DNA from: Halichondria panicea
Taxonomy: Eukaryota; Porifera; Demospongiae; Suberitida; Halichondriidae
NCBI RefSeq assembly: GCF_963675165.1
Contig: NC_087378.1
Location: 2,279,525 to 2,343,524, forward strand
Direction: 5' to 3'
DNA length: 64,000 bases
A program made the position numbers and the translations under genes. Every line of letters begins with the position of its first letter. Position 1 is the first letter of the stretch. This document shows, in pieces, positions 11,101-21,324 of this stretch. Below the pieces are notes generated by a model. That model saw only the letters and a program-made list of their open reading frames with translations, was not told where the DNA came from and made no database searches.

Positions 11101-14100
11101 TGCTGTATCCGAGATATGTATTGAGTATTCATTTTCAATCGCATAAACATTGCTAACAGGTCGCACTATTTGAGCACCTCGTTCGTCAGTTCGAATTTGT
11201 ATTCCTGCATGTATAATTATAGCGGTCATTATTATAAATCGGAATTTACACATGTACGAACAAAAAATTACCTGGTAATTTCTGTTCTCTCTTATGCCAG
11301 GAATTGCCTTCAGTTCTAAAATCTTGCTGCTCTGGCAGTTTTGATTCTATACTATTGTTGTTCACCAGCGAATCCATTTCACCCTCATTTAGGCTTTTTA
11401 GCTCTGCTTTGAGAATGTCAACAGAATTATTCCCTTCGGTAAGTAACTCTGGGCTTATTTCTTTAATGTTTGCTAATGTTTGCTCTTCAGCTAGGTCTAG
11501 ATTAATCGAAAACTCGTCCTCAGCTTGGTGATCATGGATTGGTGAACTCTTGTCATCAGCTGGAGATTGGGTAGCTGGGCTGATTGGAGGGTGAATGATG
11601 CTCTCTTCAGCAGGGTGGCTGACACTAGCTTCATCTTCATCTACATTAGCTGCATTCTTCTCTGGGTGAGGATTGGGTGGACAAACTCCTTCAGTTAGGA
11701 ACAAGTCATCTGGTTTTGGGTGCACATGACCCCCCTGTTCAACAGCTTGCTGAAGATCGACCGGGTTTTCTTTTTCTGCTAGATGAGGGGAGGATTTGTG
11801 GCTTGAAATGAGTATGTCTGTGTCCTGACTTGTATCTGATTCAGAGTAGTCTTCAAGAGGTTGCCATTGCTTGTACGTTTTTTGGGGCAATTTTGTTGCA
11901 GCAAGAGGAATGCAAATTTCTCCTAGAAATAGTTGACTCAGTTTGGTCTTGTTCCACACAGACAGCCAGACAGCCCTGGTGCCGAGCAACTCCTTGGGTA
12001 ATGGATACTATACGGGTGAATGGTTCAGATTATTGTACATTCATGTGATTGCATGCAGCTATAAAAATTAATACCTCAAATGTTTGGTTGAAAAATGGGT
12101 TCAGGCTTCTTTTCTCGATTCTAGTCTTTCTTTTTGATGTCTTCAGATCAGGGAGGAGGTATAGTTTGACGTAAGGGTTGCAGTGTCCTTTCTTGTCAGT
12201 CGCAGCCAGATTTCTTGCCTCAACTATTGTAACATACAGTGTTTCCTTAACATGCTTTATTCGTATGTACATGTCACCGCTGATTGTGTAATCACCCCTA
12301 AAATATTTTCTTGTAAGATATGATGACCAATTGACACTCTGAGAAGAAACTCTTCTTGTTAAAGATTGTGGCAGTATCAGGTCCTCTGACATTGTAGGGG
12401 GAAGGCTTTGAGTGCTCCCTTTAGCTTCAGGGCTTTCTATAACAGATGTGTAATGAGCTGATTCCGGGTCACTCAGAGGATGGCTTTCTTCGATAGATTC
12501 CTTTTTGTGCTGAGGTGTGTCACTTAGGTCAAGGTATGTATGGGAGCGGCGCTCATTTATAATTGCTGGCACATCCTTACTGTGATTCCCATCACTCAAG
12601 ACTTCAATATCTGCATGAGTTGGTACAATAAAAGTCGTGTATATAGTACCATGAACAGTGATTCTTACCTGGTAAGTTCTGTTCTTCTGAACTAAAAATA
12701 TCCTCTCTTTTTTCGGCACATTGCTGATTTTCTCCTTTGCTTTCACATACACCTTCTTGAACATGTATGATTGTTGCCTCATAATCAGCTGTGTGAATAA
12801 CGGTTTCTTCATATTGGTGAAAATTGTTATTTTCAGCTGAGTTATCTATGATAGAACTGTTGTTACTTTCAGCTGTACCATCACTGGTGGGTGGAATGTT
12901 CTCTTCAGCTGGGTCGTGGATGATATTCTCATCAGCTGGGTGAATGATGATTGTCGGGCAATTGTCTTCAGCCGAGTTATCAATGGTAAGACAATTTTCT
13001 CCAGTTGGGCGACCTTCAGCTGAGCAATCACTAGTTGGATTGTTTCCTTCAGTTGGGCGTACAATGATTGGACTACAGTGATCAATGATGAGACTATCTT
13101 CTTCACCTGGGAAGTTCTTTTCAGCTGTGTCGATATTGGTTGGATTGCTCTCTTCCGCCCGATTATCACTTGTTGTACTGCCCTGATACATGATTGGACT
13201 ATTCTCCTCAGCTAGGTGATCACTAGTTGAATTTTTCTCTTCAGCTGGGCGTACAATAGTTGGATTACTGTCTTCTACTGAGTGATCAATGACAAGACTA
13301 TCTTTTTCAGCTGGGCAATAATTATTGGTTTGATTGTTCTCTTCGGCTGGGCGATCGCTAGTTGGACTGTTCTCTTTAGCCCGGTTATCACTAGTTGGAC
13401 TGTTTTCTTTAGCTGGTTGAAGGATAATTGGGCTATTCTCTTCAGCTGTGTTGATGATTGTTGGATTGTTTTCTTCAGCTGGGCGATCGCTAGTTGGACT
13501 GTTCTCTTCAGCCCGGTTATCACTAGTTGGACTGTTCTCTTCAGCTGGGTGAAGGATAATTGGGCTATTCTCTTCAGCTGTGTTGATGATTGTTGGATTG
13601 TTTTCTTCAGCTGGGCGTACAACGATTAGACTATCGTCTTCCATTGGCTGATCAATGGCTATACTAGTCGGGCAATACTCAGCTGTTTCAATGATAGTGG
13701 GATTGTCCTTTTCAGCTGGGTGAAAGATGAGCAAACTTTTCTCTTCAGCCTTATGAGGTATAGAAGTAGTTCGATTGGTTTTAGGGGGTTCAACAAGTGG
13801 ACTCGGCTTAGCATCATTCTTAGCACTGCTGGAATTATCTTTCTTAGCAACAAATGCCTTCTTCTCAAGTTCTGCATTGTGATTAATCGCTGAAGTTGTA
13901 GCATCCAGCCAAGCCTTCACAATATGTGATCCCATAAAGAAGTAGGGGTTACTCGAAAGAACTTGAGACTGACCAACATTTCTGTGTACCAATAGAAATG
14001 CAATTAATAGATGAGATGGGTCATGTAACAATTTACCTCAAAACTTGTATTTCTAGCATCAAATCTGCTTCAACTACACTGTACAGAGTAGCCCTTTCTT

Positions 14101-14176
14101 CTTTAGTAAGGATCAGCAAGTTAGGTAGCAGTGGTGGTGGTGGCTTTGACTCTAGGAGCTCCATTTCTATCTCCAT
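8136..14176 (-). CDS. Synaptotagmin-like protein (Slp family) with three tandem C2 domains
   Basis: Ten exons join in frame on the minus strand: 14176–14037, 13981–12669, 12610–12075, 12007–11272, 11204–10834, 10764–10483, 10415–9680, 9616–9249, 9180–8899 and 8411–8136. The product is 1679 residues. Near the N-terminus, LTKEERATLYSVVEADLMLE resembles the first helix of the Slp homology (Rab27-binding) domain. Then comes a long linker, partly made of PAEENSPT-type repeats (about residues 140–330), and three C2 domains at about 590–720, 1045–1180 and 1505–1640. Each C2 has the type I core: NPYVKLYLLPD, KTSKRKT, NP-x-FNQTFEYPLPKEL, VWLSVWxKTKLSQLFLGE. Several loop acidic residues are not standard (NPYVK instead of DPYVK), so calcium binding is uncertain. 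Known family members have two C2 domains and tether secretory vesicles through Rab27. The extra C2 comes from a 1.59-kb tandem duplication. Slp is the best match; another C2 tether family cannot be excluded. Confidence 0.78.
8600..8878. mobile_element. Diverged MITE fragment in the C2-protein's last intron
   Basis: From about 8740 the sequence tracks the right half of the element at 5526–5736: 'cattctggcaagg', 'gcaaagc-ctcaaaa-tcgcaaaacc', 'ttatgtttgatgct-like', then 'aacattcta'. The left end is not recognisable, so its start is approximate. Confidence 0.5.
8899..12074 (-). repeat. Tandem segmental duplication of a three-exon C2 module (about 1.59-kb period)
   Basis: The blocks 8899–10482 and 10483–12074 match exon for exon: 282-bp C2 exons at 8899 and 10483, 368/371-bp linker exons at 9249 and 10834, and 736-bp exons at 9680 and 11272. 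Introns match as well. The two 736-bp exons differ by only a few bases, so the copying was recent or they are being homogenised by gene conversion. Reading frame is kept because every module starts and ends in the same intron phase. Confidence 0.9.
13130..13700 (-). repeat. Coding minisatellite in the C2 protein (PAEEN-type repeats)
   Basis: A degenerate unit of roughly 13–14 codons encodes variants of 'RPAEENSPTSD' and 'NTAEENNPTII'. A higher-order block of about 156 bp occurs twice (near 13360–13510 and 13490–13640). It encodes an acidic, disordered, length-variable linker. The long ORFs on both strands here are shadows of this repeat. Confidence 0.8.
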
Positions 14177-14496
14177 CTTGCTGGATATATTCTGTATGGT
14201 ATAAATTCTCAATGCAAGTCTAGACAGCTATTATGATGCAATACTCATTATCCTTGGAATGAAATATAAAACCAATGTTTGAGGAACAGTATAGTGAAGT
14301 GAAAGTTCACACAGGTAAACACACAAGGGGCAAGGGGGGGGGGGGGAAGGTTCTTGAGTTAATGAATAGCACCTCAAGAAAGGTGAATATTTCAGATGTG
14401 GAGTTAACGATCGTTACCCGACAAAGTTGACCCAACATCACTACCCAAGGATACTTATAGTATCTATGACCCAAGGATCTACCCAAGGATCTAGGA
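14177..14496. promoter_or_regulatory. Divergent intergenic region, C2 protein / RMND5
   Basis: The 320 bp between the start codons of two divergent genes should hold both promoters. It contains a run of 12 G residues near 14335–14346 and a duplicated 'cccaaggatct' (about 14470 and 14482). No clear TATA box is seen. Confidence 0.45.
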
Positions 14497-17400
14497 ATGG
14501 ACGCCTGTTTGGCCGTGGAACGTGAACAAGAGAAAGTACTGAAGAAACTGAAGACACTGTCTGGTTCCTATGCTTATAAGCTTCAGATATTAATCGACCA
14601 GATAGCACAATTAAGAGAAGAATTAGGTAAAGTAACTCGTTCTTTTTGGTTCATCGTAAGCCTCTAAATTTACACACAGGCTCGTCTGAGGGCATTGTCG
14701 ATACTAGTCAACTGCACACAGTGAAAGAGTTAGTCAGAAAGACTAAGGAGACATGTCAGTCCATCTCCACTGAGCACAAGGACATCCACGCCTCCATCTC
14801 TAAGTTTGGAAAGGCCATTGACAAAGTACGCACATTTTATTCGAACACCATACATATTGTGTTCCAATTCCTACATACGTGTAGTGCATCATAGAGTAGT
14901 GATACTCATATCAATGTTAGAGTGTTTACAGTCACACTGTACTGTGTTGTACACAATGCACACAGCCCCGCCTTACACCACACCCCCACCCCCACAGAGC
15001 TTGCAGGCAGACATATCTGGTCTGGGTGTGGAGGGGGTGCTGTCTGACGAGAGTCACTCTCGGGAGCTGGATGCTGCTATCTGTGAGCACCTGTTCCGAC
15101 AGGGGAGACTGGACATTGGGGAGATGATTATCGAGGTGGGTAGTCAAGGGGAGGGGCTGAGTAGTTTGCGCAGTCATGATGTCATGATATACGGGTATAA
15201 GTTGCTACATGTATGTGGATCATTGATGAATAGCTCAGGGAAATCTTTTTCGGAAAAAGGCCATGGGTTTGTGTGGCATGATTTAATAAGAAACATGTGC
15301 TAGACTCTCATTAGACTTATTGTTCTGATTTGTTATTGATGGTATGTATAGTCAAATGTCTGGTTGATCCTCATCCCTGCGACTTGTCTTACATGTGCAT
15401 GTACACATACATGTATAGTACTGTCACTGCATTCTCTGTGTGTGCCTGTGCAGGACAGTGGCATCAGTGTGGATCCTGTCTACATGGAGCAATTCGCTGG
15501 ACTCAACAGAGTGTTAGAGGCCCTCAGGGACAGAAACATGGAACCAGCACTCGAGTAAGCTGAGAAATGTTGTTTTTACCAGTACCTCTTTATGGTAATG
15601 TTCCTCGCTTTTACTGGTTTGGCAGTACGTAGGACAATTAGTGTCTTTTCCACAATCAGGCTTTCCCAGTTATAACTAATTGACAATTTAGGAGATATGA
15701 AGCAAAGATGCAAAGAGGTGGTATTGAGCATCCCTCAGTTGATTGGCATTTAAGGGGGTTATGAAGTAACGTGAAGTGTAACTTTAATATAAGTGTGAGT
15801 GGGTAACGCAAAAAGTGTTCTACCCACTTCTTATGCAATCACACCAGGGACTACATTTAATATTCATATCCCATTAGATTTTAAAAAGGGAAATAGATAT
15901 AACGATTTGCTTGAGCTGTAGTACTGGTGTCCATTATGATCACCCCCTCCCCCGTGAATACGCCAAACCGGTTATTGTTATTGGTGGAGAATTTCCAGTA
16001 GGCCTGATCTTGAGTTTCATTTTCCATTCATGAAAGGGTATATATTATCATGAATAGGTTATTACATTTTTGTAGCGAATAGTGTTTAAACAGTAGAAAC
16101 TTGATATAGTTGGATGGCTGTATTTGTATCTCTCTGCCATGTAATATTGTATGGATGTGATACAGGTAGTGTGCACTTCTCACACATTAAGTATCACTCC
16201 ACGTACACGTAGTACACTCACCCTTCAAAGCTACACACAGTGTGTAGTTGCATTGAGTCAATGTGTTTGTGTGACTGGTATGAATTTGTATACAATACAC
16301 TCTTTGTTGCAATTTGTGTCAATTGCTTGTTTTTCAATGTGTGTTAATTTGTCACAGGTGGGCGTTGATTCACAAGGACCAGCTCCAACACCACGGCAGC
16401 TGTCTCGAGTTCAAGCTCCGCCAGCTTAAATTCATCGACCTTTTAACTTCTGGACAAACTCGGGAAGCTCTGGCGTACGCTAAAGTTCTTGGGCAGTTTG
16501 TGCCAAGACACACAAAAGGTTTGCTAAAATTGGTCCACAGCACACACATACATGTACATGGACACTATAATAGTTGCCTTGGTACTTGATACGTATATGA
16601 ATTGATTGAAAATCCCGTATGTATTGATCAGATGTTTGTGTTTAGAGTGTCTTGAATAGTGGGGTTAAACGTGTAATGATTGAATGTGTGCTGGTATGCT
16701 CACATGTGTACTGATACATTTACCCTGTGTGTACACTAACACAAAGTCTGCAATGTCATAACAATCTGGTACTGTAGATCTATCACAGTATTGGATTGCA
16801 CACACATGCACACATTCTACAGTATCTATAGTCTAACGTCAAAGAAGATTTCCCATAACCTTTCATTAGAATTCCTAGAACTAGATTATGTGTAACAAAC
16901 GTTATGCTTTTGAGGTTGTCCACCCATTGATACACATACAGTAATTATATCGGTTTATCTAAAGCATCCACTTGTTGTATTGCATGTACTAGTCTCAATC
17001 TGTGACACCTTGGAATCTCACTATTCATAGTAGTTCTAATTATGCACTCTGTCCTAACCTCCCCCACCGCTGCGACTATTGGCTTTCACTTAATACACCA
17101 TTATGCGTGGGAATTGTTTGGGTGAATTTCCCAGTAGATAATTGATCATTCTGTTACAGCGCCTTTGAGCCCTAAAAGAAATATACATGTATGTACTTGC
17201 TCTACATGTAACTGCTCGATCATGTACGTTTTATTGTGCTGTTAAGTTGCATACCGCCCCCACAGAGATAAAACGGCTGATGGGATGCTTCCTGTTTGCC
17301 AACAGGGGGCTGGAGATGAGCCCTTATTCCGACCTTCTTGACCCCTGGCACTGGACAGATGTGGCGGACATATTTGCCAGGGATGCCTGCAAGCTGTTAG

Positions 17401-19202
17401 GTCTCTCTCTGGAGAGCCCTCTCGGTGTAAGGTTCGTACGCTAGTACCGTAATTTATCTGCTTTTCGGGTGTTGTAAGTACTGGAGAGTTTATGGAATAC
17501 TTGCTAGTGCTGGTTTTCAGCTGTGGCTGTACAGTTGCTTTTGTATGTTTGTACTTGGAAAGGAAACACAGCACACCTGTTAGAAGTCTTTTAATCTTGT
17601 GTACAAGTAAAATCTCAATTTCAAAACAGTAGGAAAGATGGTTGGAATGTTGTAATATTGACCCTAGCTATTCCCTGCATGTCAACAGAAGCCTCATTGG
17701 ACTGTGTGTACCTGTGTACCTGGTAAAAACTGACTGTGTTTATGCTCATACATACATGTATACAAATGTAGCAGTTTCTGTTACGATTCTAGGTAAATAC
17801 TTTGGTTCCCCTGCCCTTCCTCTCACTTCATTGTCAGCAACATTTCTCTGTTTTTTCTCTCATGAGTTATTGACCCCCCCTCCCCCCACATACACACAGC
17901 CTCTCTGTGGGGTGCTCCGCCCTGCCTCAGCTGCTGCGACTGCGTAGTGTGATGGTGCAGCGACAAGTGTCGGACATGTGGACTAGAGACGAGCTTCCCT
18001 GCGAAGTCAGTCTGGGCTGGGATCGTCGCTATCATTCCGTCTTCACCTGCCCCATCCTAAGACAGCAGACTACAGGTAGTGATGTGTTGTGTGTGGTATC
18101 AAGGGCGTATAAAGGAAAAAAGGGCATGCAACAGCTTGCGAGCAAAAACTAAAGTGGGCGGTGGAAAACTGCATAATAGATTTTTGCGTACAGTACATAG
18201 TATACCTGGTCTGTGGCTTTAGTTGCTCACACGTAGGGTTGATAGTCAGTTGCATGCCGCCCTCTTCTTCTTTATACGCCCTTGGTGGTACATGTATGTT
18301 GTGTGTATATTTCGAAAGCTATATTCCTGAATTGTGTACAGTTTTTCTGTATAACGTTGTGTTGTGTAAGTGACTCGTACACACTTGTTGGCACATTGTC
18401 AGCAACATCCTTAGGATCTGATAGAAAACCTTGGCTGTGTAGTAGTGTTCCGTAAGTGCATGAGTAAATGTGTAAATGTACAGGTCCTGTGGTGTAATGG
18501 TTAGCACCTGAGACTCTGAATCTCAAGATCCGAGTTCAAATCTCGGCAAGACCTAAATTGTTGTTCTCTTTTTTGTAGATGCTAATCCTCCGGTACGATT
18601 GGTGTGCGGACATTCCATCTCCAAAGATGCCATGAAGAAGCTTGTTTCTCACTCTAGAAGGTATATGTGCTACCGTATAGCGGGTAATTTTTGTGGTGTA
18701 AAAAATTCATTATTTTCGTGGGCAAGCTGACCTCCACGAAATTTTAACGTAGGCGTGGCTTACCGGAACGTATGAATGCAGTGCAGGCAATGAGACTAAA
18801 CGAAAATTTTACTCACAAAAACCACCGTTTTCCAGATAAACGAATTTTTTACCCCATGAAAATTACCCGCTATATATACGGTATTGTTATATCAAACAGT
18901 AAACTTTAGGACAACTTTGGGCTCCCAAAAGTTTCAATAATAACTATGTATTGTAATGCTCTTCATAATTATTTTTGCAACCTCGTGGTTTTACTTACTT
19001 TTACTTACTTTACTTATATGGGTAGCTTGGAAATTGTAAAATGCCCTTTTTTGTGATTAGGAACCTCCCTTCTGGTAGTCTGGTAGTCCCAATAACATAC
19101 CTCTACAGCGTTTGTGATTAATGTATTCTGTGCACCAGGTTAAAGTGTCCTTACTGTCCCCGAGAAATGACAGAGACTGAAGTGGAGAAGATAAAGTTTT
19201 GA
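14497..19202 (+). CDS. RMND5A: RMND5-type RING subunit of the GID/CTLH E3 ubiquitin ligase
   Basis: Nine exons join in frame: 14497–14626, 14680–14825, 14998–15135, 15454–15554, 16358–16518, 17266–17431, 17900–18075, 18579–18660 and 19139–19202. The product is 387 residues, close to the roughly 390 of vertebrate RMND5A. Order: N-terminal coiled coil; LisH motif (SRELDAAICEHLFRQGRLDI); CTLH/CRA region (EWALIHKDQL…FKLRQLKFIDLL…AYAKVLGQF); C-terminal degenerate RING with CPILRQQT, LVCGHSISKDAM and LKCPYCPREM. The protein pairs with MAEA to form the catalytic RING dimer of the CTLH ligase. Exon 6 uses the donor AAG|GTTCGT, because the earlier GT would shift the frame. Intron 7 holds a tRNA-Gln gene and intron 8 a MITE. 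A decayed copy lies at 45.3–50.2 kb. Confidence 0.95.
18483..18554 (+). tRNA. tRNA-Gln (CTG anticodon) within RMND5 intron 7
   Basis: This 72-nt cloverleaf starts GGTCCTG and ends CAAGACC plus discriminator T; the acceptor stem has one C–A mismatch. It has the D-arm/A-box TGGTGTAATGGTTAGCA, the anticodon stem TGAGA/TCTCA around loop CTCTGAA, and the T-arm CCGAG-TTCAAAT-CTCGG, a perfect B box. The sequence is very like eukaryotic tRNA-Gln(CTG). It lies on the same strand as its host gene. It probably has its own internal RNA polymerase III promoter, so it may be transcribed independently. Confidence 0.93.
18671..18883. mobile_element. MITE in RMND5 intron 8
   Basis: The left end TACCGTATAGCGGGTAATTT and the right end AATTACCCGCTATATATACGGTA-type are inverted repeats of more than 20 bp. 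TA lies at both outer borders. Inner copies of 'ccacgaaaatttt' and 'acgaaaattttac' add more symmetry. In the RMND5 copy at 50.2 kb this element is cut off after its first 20 bases, at the deletion junction. Confidence 0.82.
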
Positions 19203-19736
19203 CTGAGCCACAACAGTGCAATCACAGCATGCACACTAATTGCATAAATTAGTTTATTGGCATGGCTTTAACACACAATCAACTTCTATCACCTATATGT
19301 TGTTGTATACAAATAACTGTTTTATTGTCAGATATTGGTGCTCGCATTCCATGAAAGTCAGCCTGTTCGTATTTTCCCATCGCAAAGATAATAGTCCTCC
19401 ACTGGTAAAATAATGTTTGTTTGTTAAACTGCATGTTTTTGCAGGCTTATACTCCCTATTAGTCAATCATGGTACTTTATACTCTGTACAGTTTTCAATA
19501 GATAAGCACTATTTTCACTTTGTTACAGTAAACCAGTGATGTACGTATTAGCTTGGGTATACATTTTGTATGTGGCCGTTGTCTACTGAGTGTTGAGAAG
19601 TGCCAAACACTAATGTTATGTTGTGAGGCTAATAAGTGCAAGCACACAAGGGTGTGTACTAACTGAACAAGTTGGCTCAGATGTTGTATGGTTAGTCAGT
19701 GTTCAAGCCAAGTATTTTAGAGCTACGTAAGAAGAG
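19203..19736. other. Intergenic, RMND5 3' flank
   Basis: This 534-bp stretch should hold the RMND5 3' UTR and the promoter of the next receptor gene. No ORF, RNA gene or inverted-repeat element is recognisable. Confidence 0.5.
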
Positions 19737-20940
19737 ATGAGGATCTTATTGTTAGTGCTATGTTTAACTGTCTTGAGAGGGCAACTTGGTGCTGCTGCCG
19801 TTAATTCTATGATATCATGTAATAATACTTGTAAGGAAATCAACAAAGTTTTACTATTAGTGATTTATGTGTGCATGGTATTTTCATTGTTACAGTTACA
19901 GTTACAGTTGGAAAGTTAGTTAATTTGACTTGCAGCAGTAACTCTGACTCTGTTTGGACATGTATTAGTGAGTTGTATGATCATAAATTTACACAGAAAG
20001 ATCACACATTTGTAAACTCACACAGATATTAATGGGTCGTGCAGCATAACACTACCCTGTAACTCTTCTGCTTCTGATATCGCTGTTGCTGCAATCGTGA
20101 CCCCCCTTCTCCTAGCCCTGGTAGGAGGGATCATAGCCACAATCATTCTGATAAAGAAGAGACGTAAAGTGAAAGTATTACTTCCTACGTTTGGAAGACG
20201 ACTTCAACATGGAGTACAACAAAGGTACTGTTTTTCATTTGTAGATCTACATGTACATTTGTTATTGCAGTTTGAGCAGTTTGACTGTAAGATTCTCCCG
20301 AAAGCCTAATTCTACGTTAGACATGGATAATCCAACGTATGGAACAGAAAGCGGGCGTGTGAAAACCACCGCCACTAGTCCTAATTTACCTGTGTACGAG
20401 ACCGTGTTCGTGGTAGAGAACCAAAATGCAGAGACTGACGAAGATATAAATTATGATGTCATTTGTGAGCAACCTGAAATTGAAAGTTCTCACGATTATG
20501 ACACAGTTTGTGTTGACACTGATGCTGATTACGATACGATTTCAATTGATGATGTTATCGAGGTACAAACCAAACCCACTTCCACAGCATATGCCATTAG
20601 TGCTATTTCTTTGGACACCAAAGAACCTGAACCACCAAAGAAGGCCGGAAAATATGTCACGAGGCGCATCAATAGTTTGGAAGCATCCAGTCAAAAGCTA
20701 GGCTCCAAAAATGGAAAGCACAAGAAACCAGTTCCTCGGCCAAAACCGAAGTTATCGTCAAAAGATGTGTTAGTGAAGAGTGCTAGTGTGTCGCAAGTCG
20801 AGAAATATTCGCAAGTTGATCCCAAGACCAAGTATGCAGAACTAGAGCCACATATCGTGAAGCAAGGTGGTGTGGAGGAGTCTATTACTTCAGACCGAAA
20901 GCCTCAACCTAAAGATGAGTATTCACACTTAAAGCATTAG
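19737..20940 (+). CDS. Small single-pass receptor with a tyrosine-motif cytoplasmic tail (unrecognised)
   Basis: Four exons join in frame: 19737–19830, 19896–19967, 20026–20224 and 20271–20940 (344 residues). It has a signal peptide (MRILLLVLCLTVLRGQLGAA). The very short ectodomain contains an Ig-like strand, TVGKLVNLTCSSNS, and a few cysteines. A membrane segment at about 73–95 (TPLLLALVGGIIATIILI) is followed by a KKRRKVK stop-transfer. The tail of about 245 residues has at least eight tyrosine motifs, among them YDVI, YDTV, YDTI, YSQV, YAEL and YSHL. YDTV and YDTI are seven residues apart, close to ITAM spacing. The architecture suggests a signalling receptor that recruits SH2 proteins, but I do not recognise the family. 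It lies upstream of the SRCR receptor on the same strand. It is absent from both downstream duplicated segments. Confidence 0.7.
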
Positions 20941-21324
20941 TACAATCATGTATTCTTTTCTTTTGTCATTAGTCTCTATTACAACCTCGACTTGTAATTA
21001 TTTTCTTTTAGAACATTTTCTTCTAGAACATTTTCTTCTAGAACACATTTTCTTGTTTTTGTCGTGTTGCAATTAGGAGTGTTATATCTAAATTCTTCGA
21101 TATGAAGTGTCTGTGTTATGACAGGGTATGAATAATGGTAATGGCCTTTGAAGTTGCCATGCATGGTCAGCCCACACTTGTGTGTAATCAAAACAGCTGG
21201 AGTGGATTACCCACCACAGGAAATTAAGTGCACTGTGTGACCACAAGATTGCAATTGTTTTGGCAAGCATCCATCAGTTTTCCCTATCTCTTCAAACATA
21301 GCAAATTTGTATGTGTGTTAGGAG

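Noticed and set aside
13275..13629. Long ORFs on both strands with repeated 'WAIASWTVLFS' or 'QLKRTVQL' proteins
   Set aside because: They are shadows of the coding minisatellite; only the frame giving PAEENSPT repeats joins in phase with the neighbouring exons.
13130..13700. CRISPR-like regularly spaced repeats
   Set aside because: The repeats are degenerate, contiguous and in coding frame, and the genome is eukaryotic.
17242..17574. 110-codon antisense ORF (also 48816–49148)
   Set aside because: It is antisense to RMND5 exon 6 and present in both copies only because the locus is duplicated.
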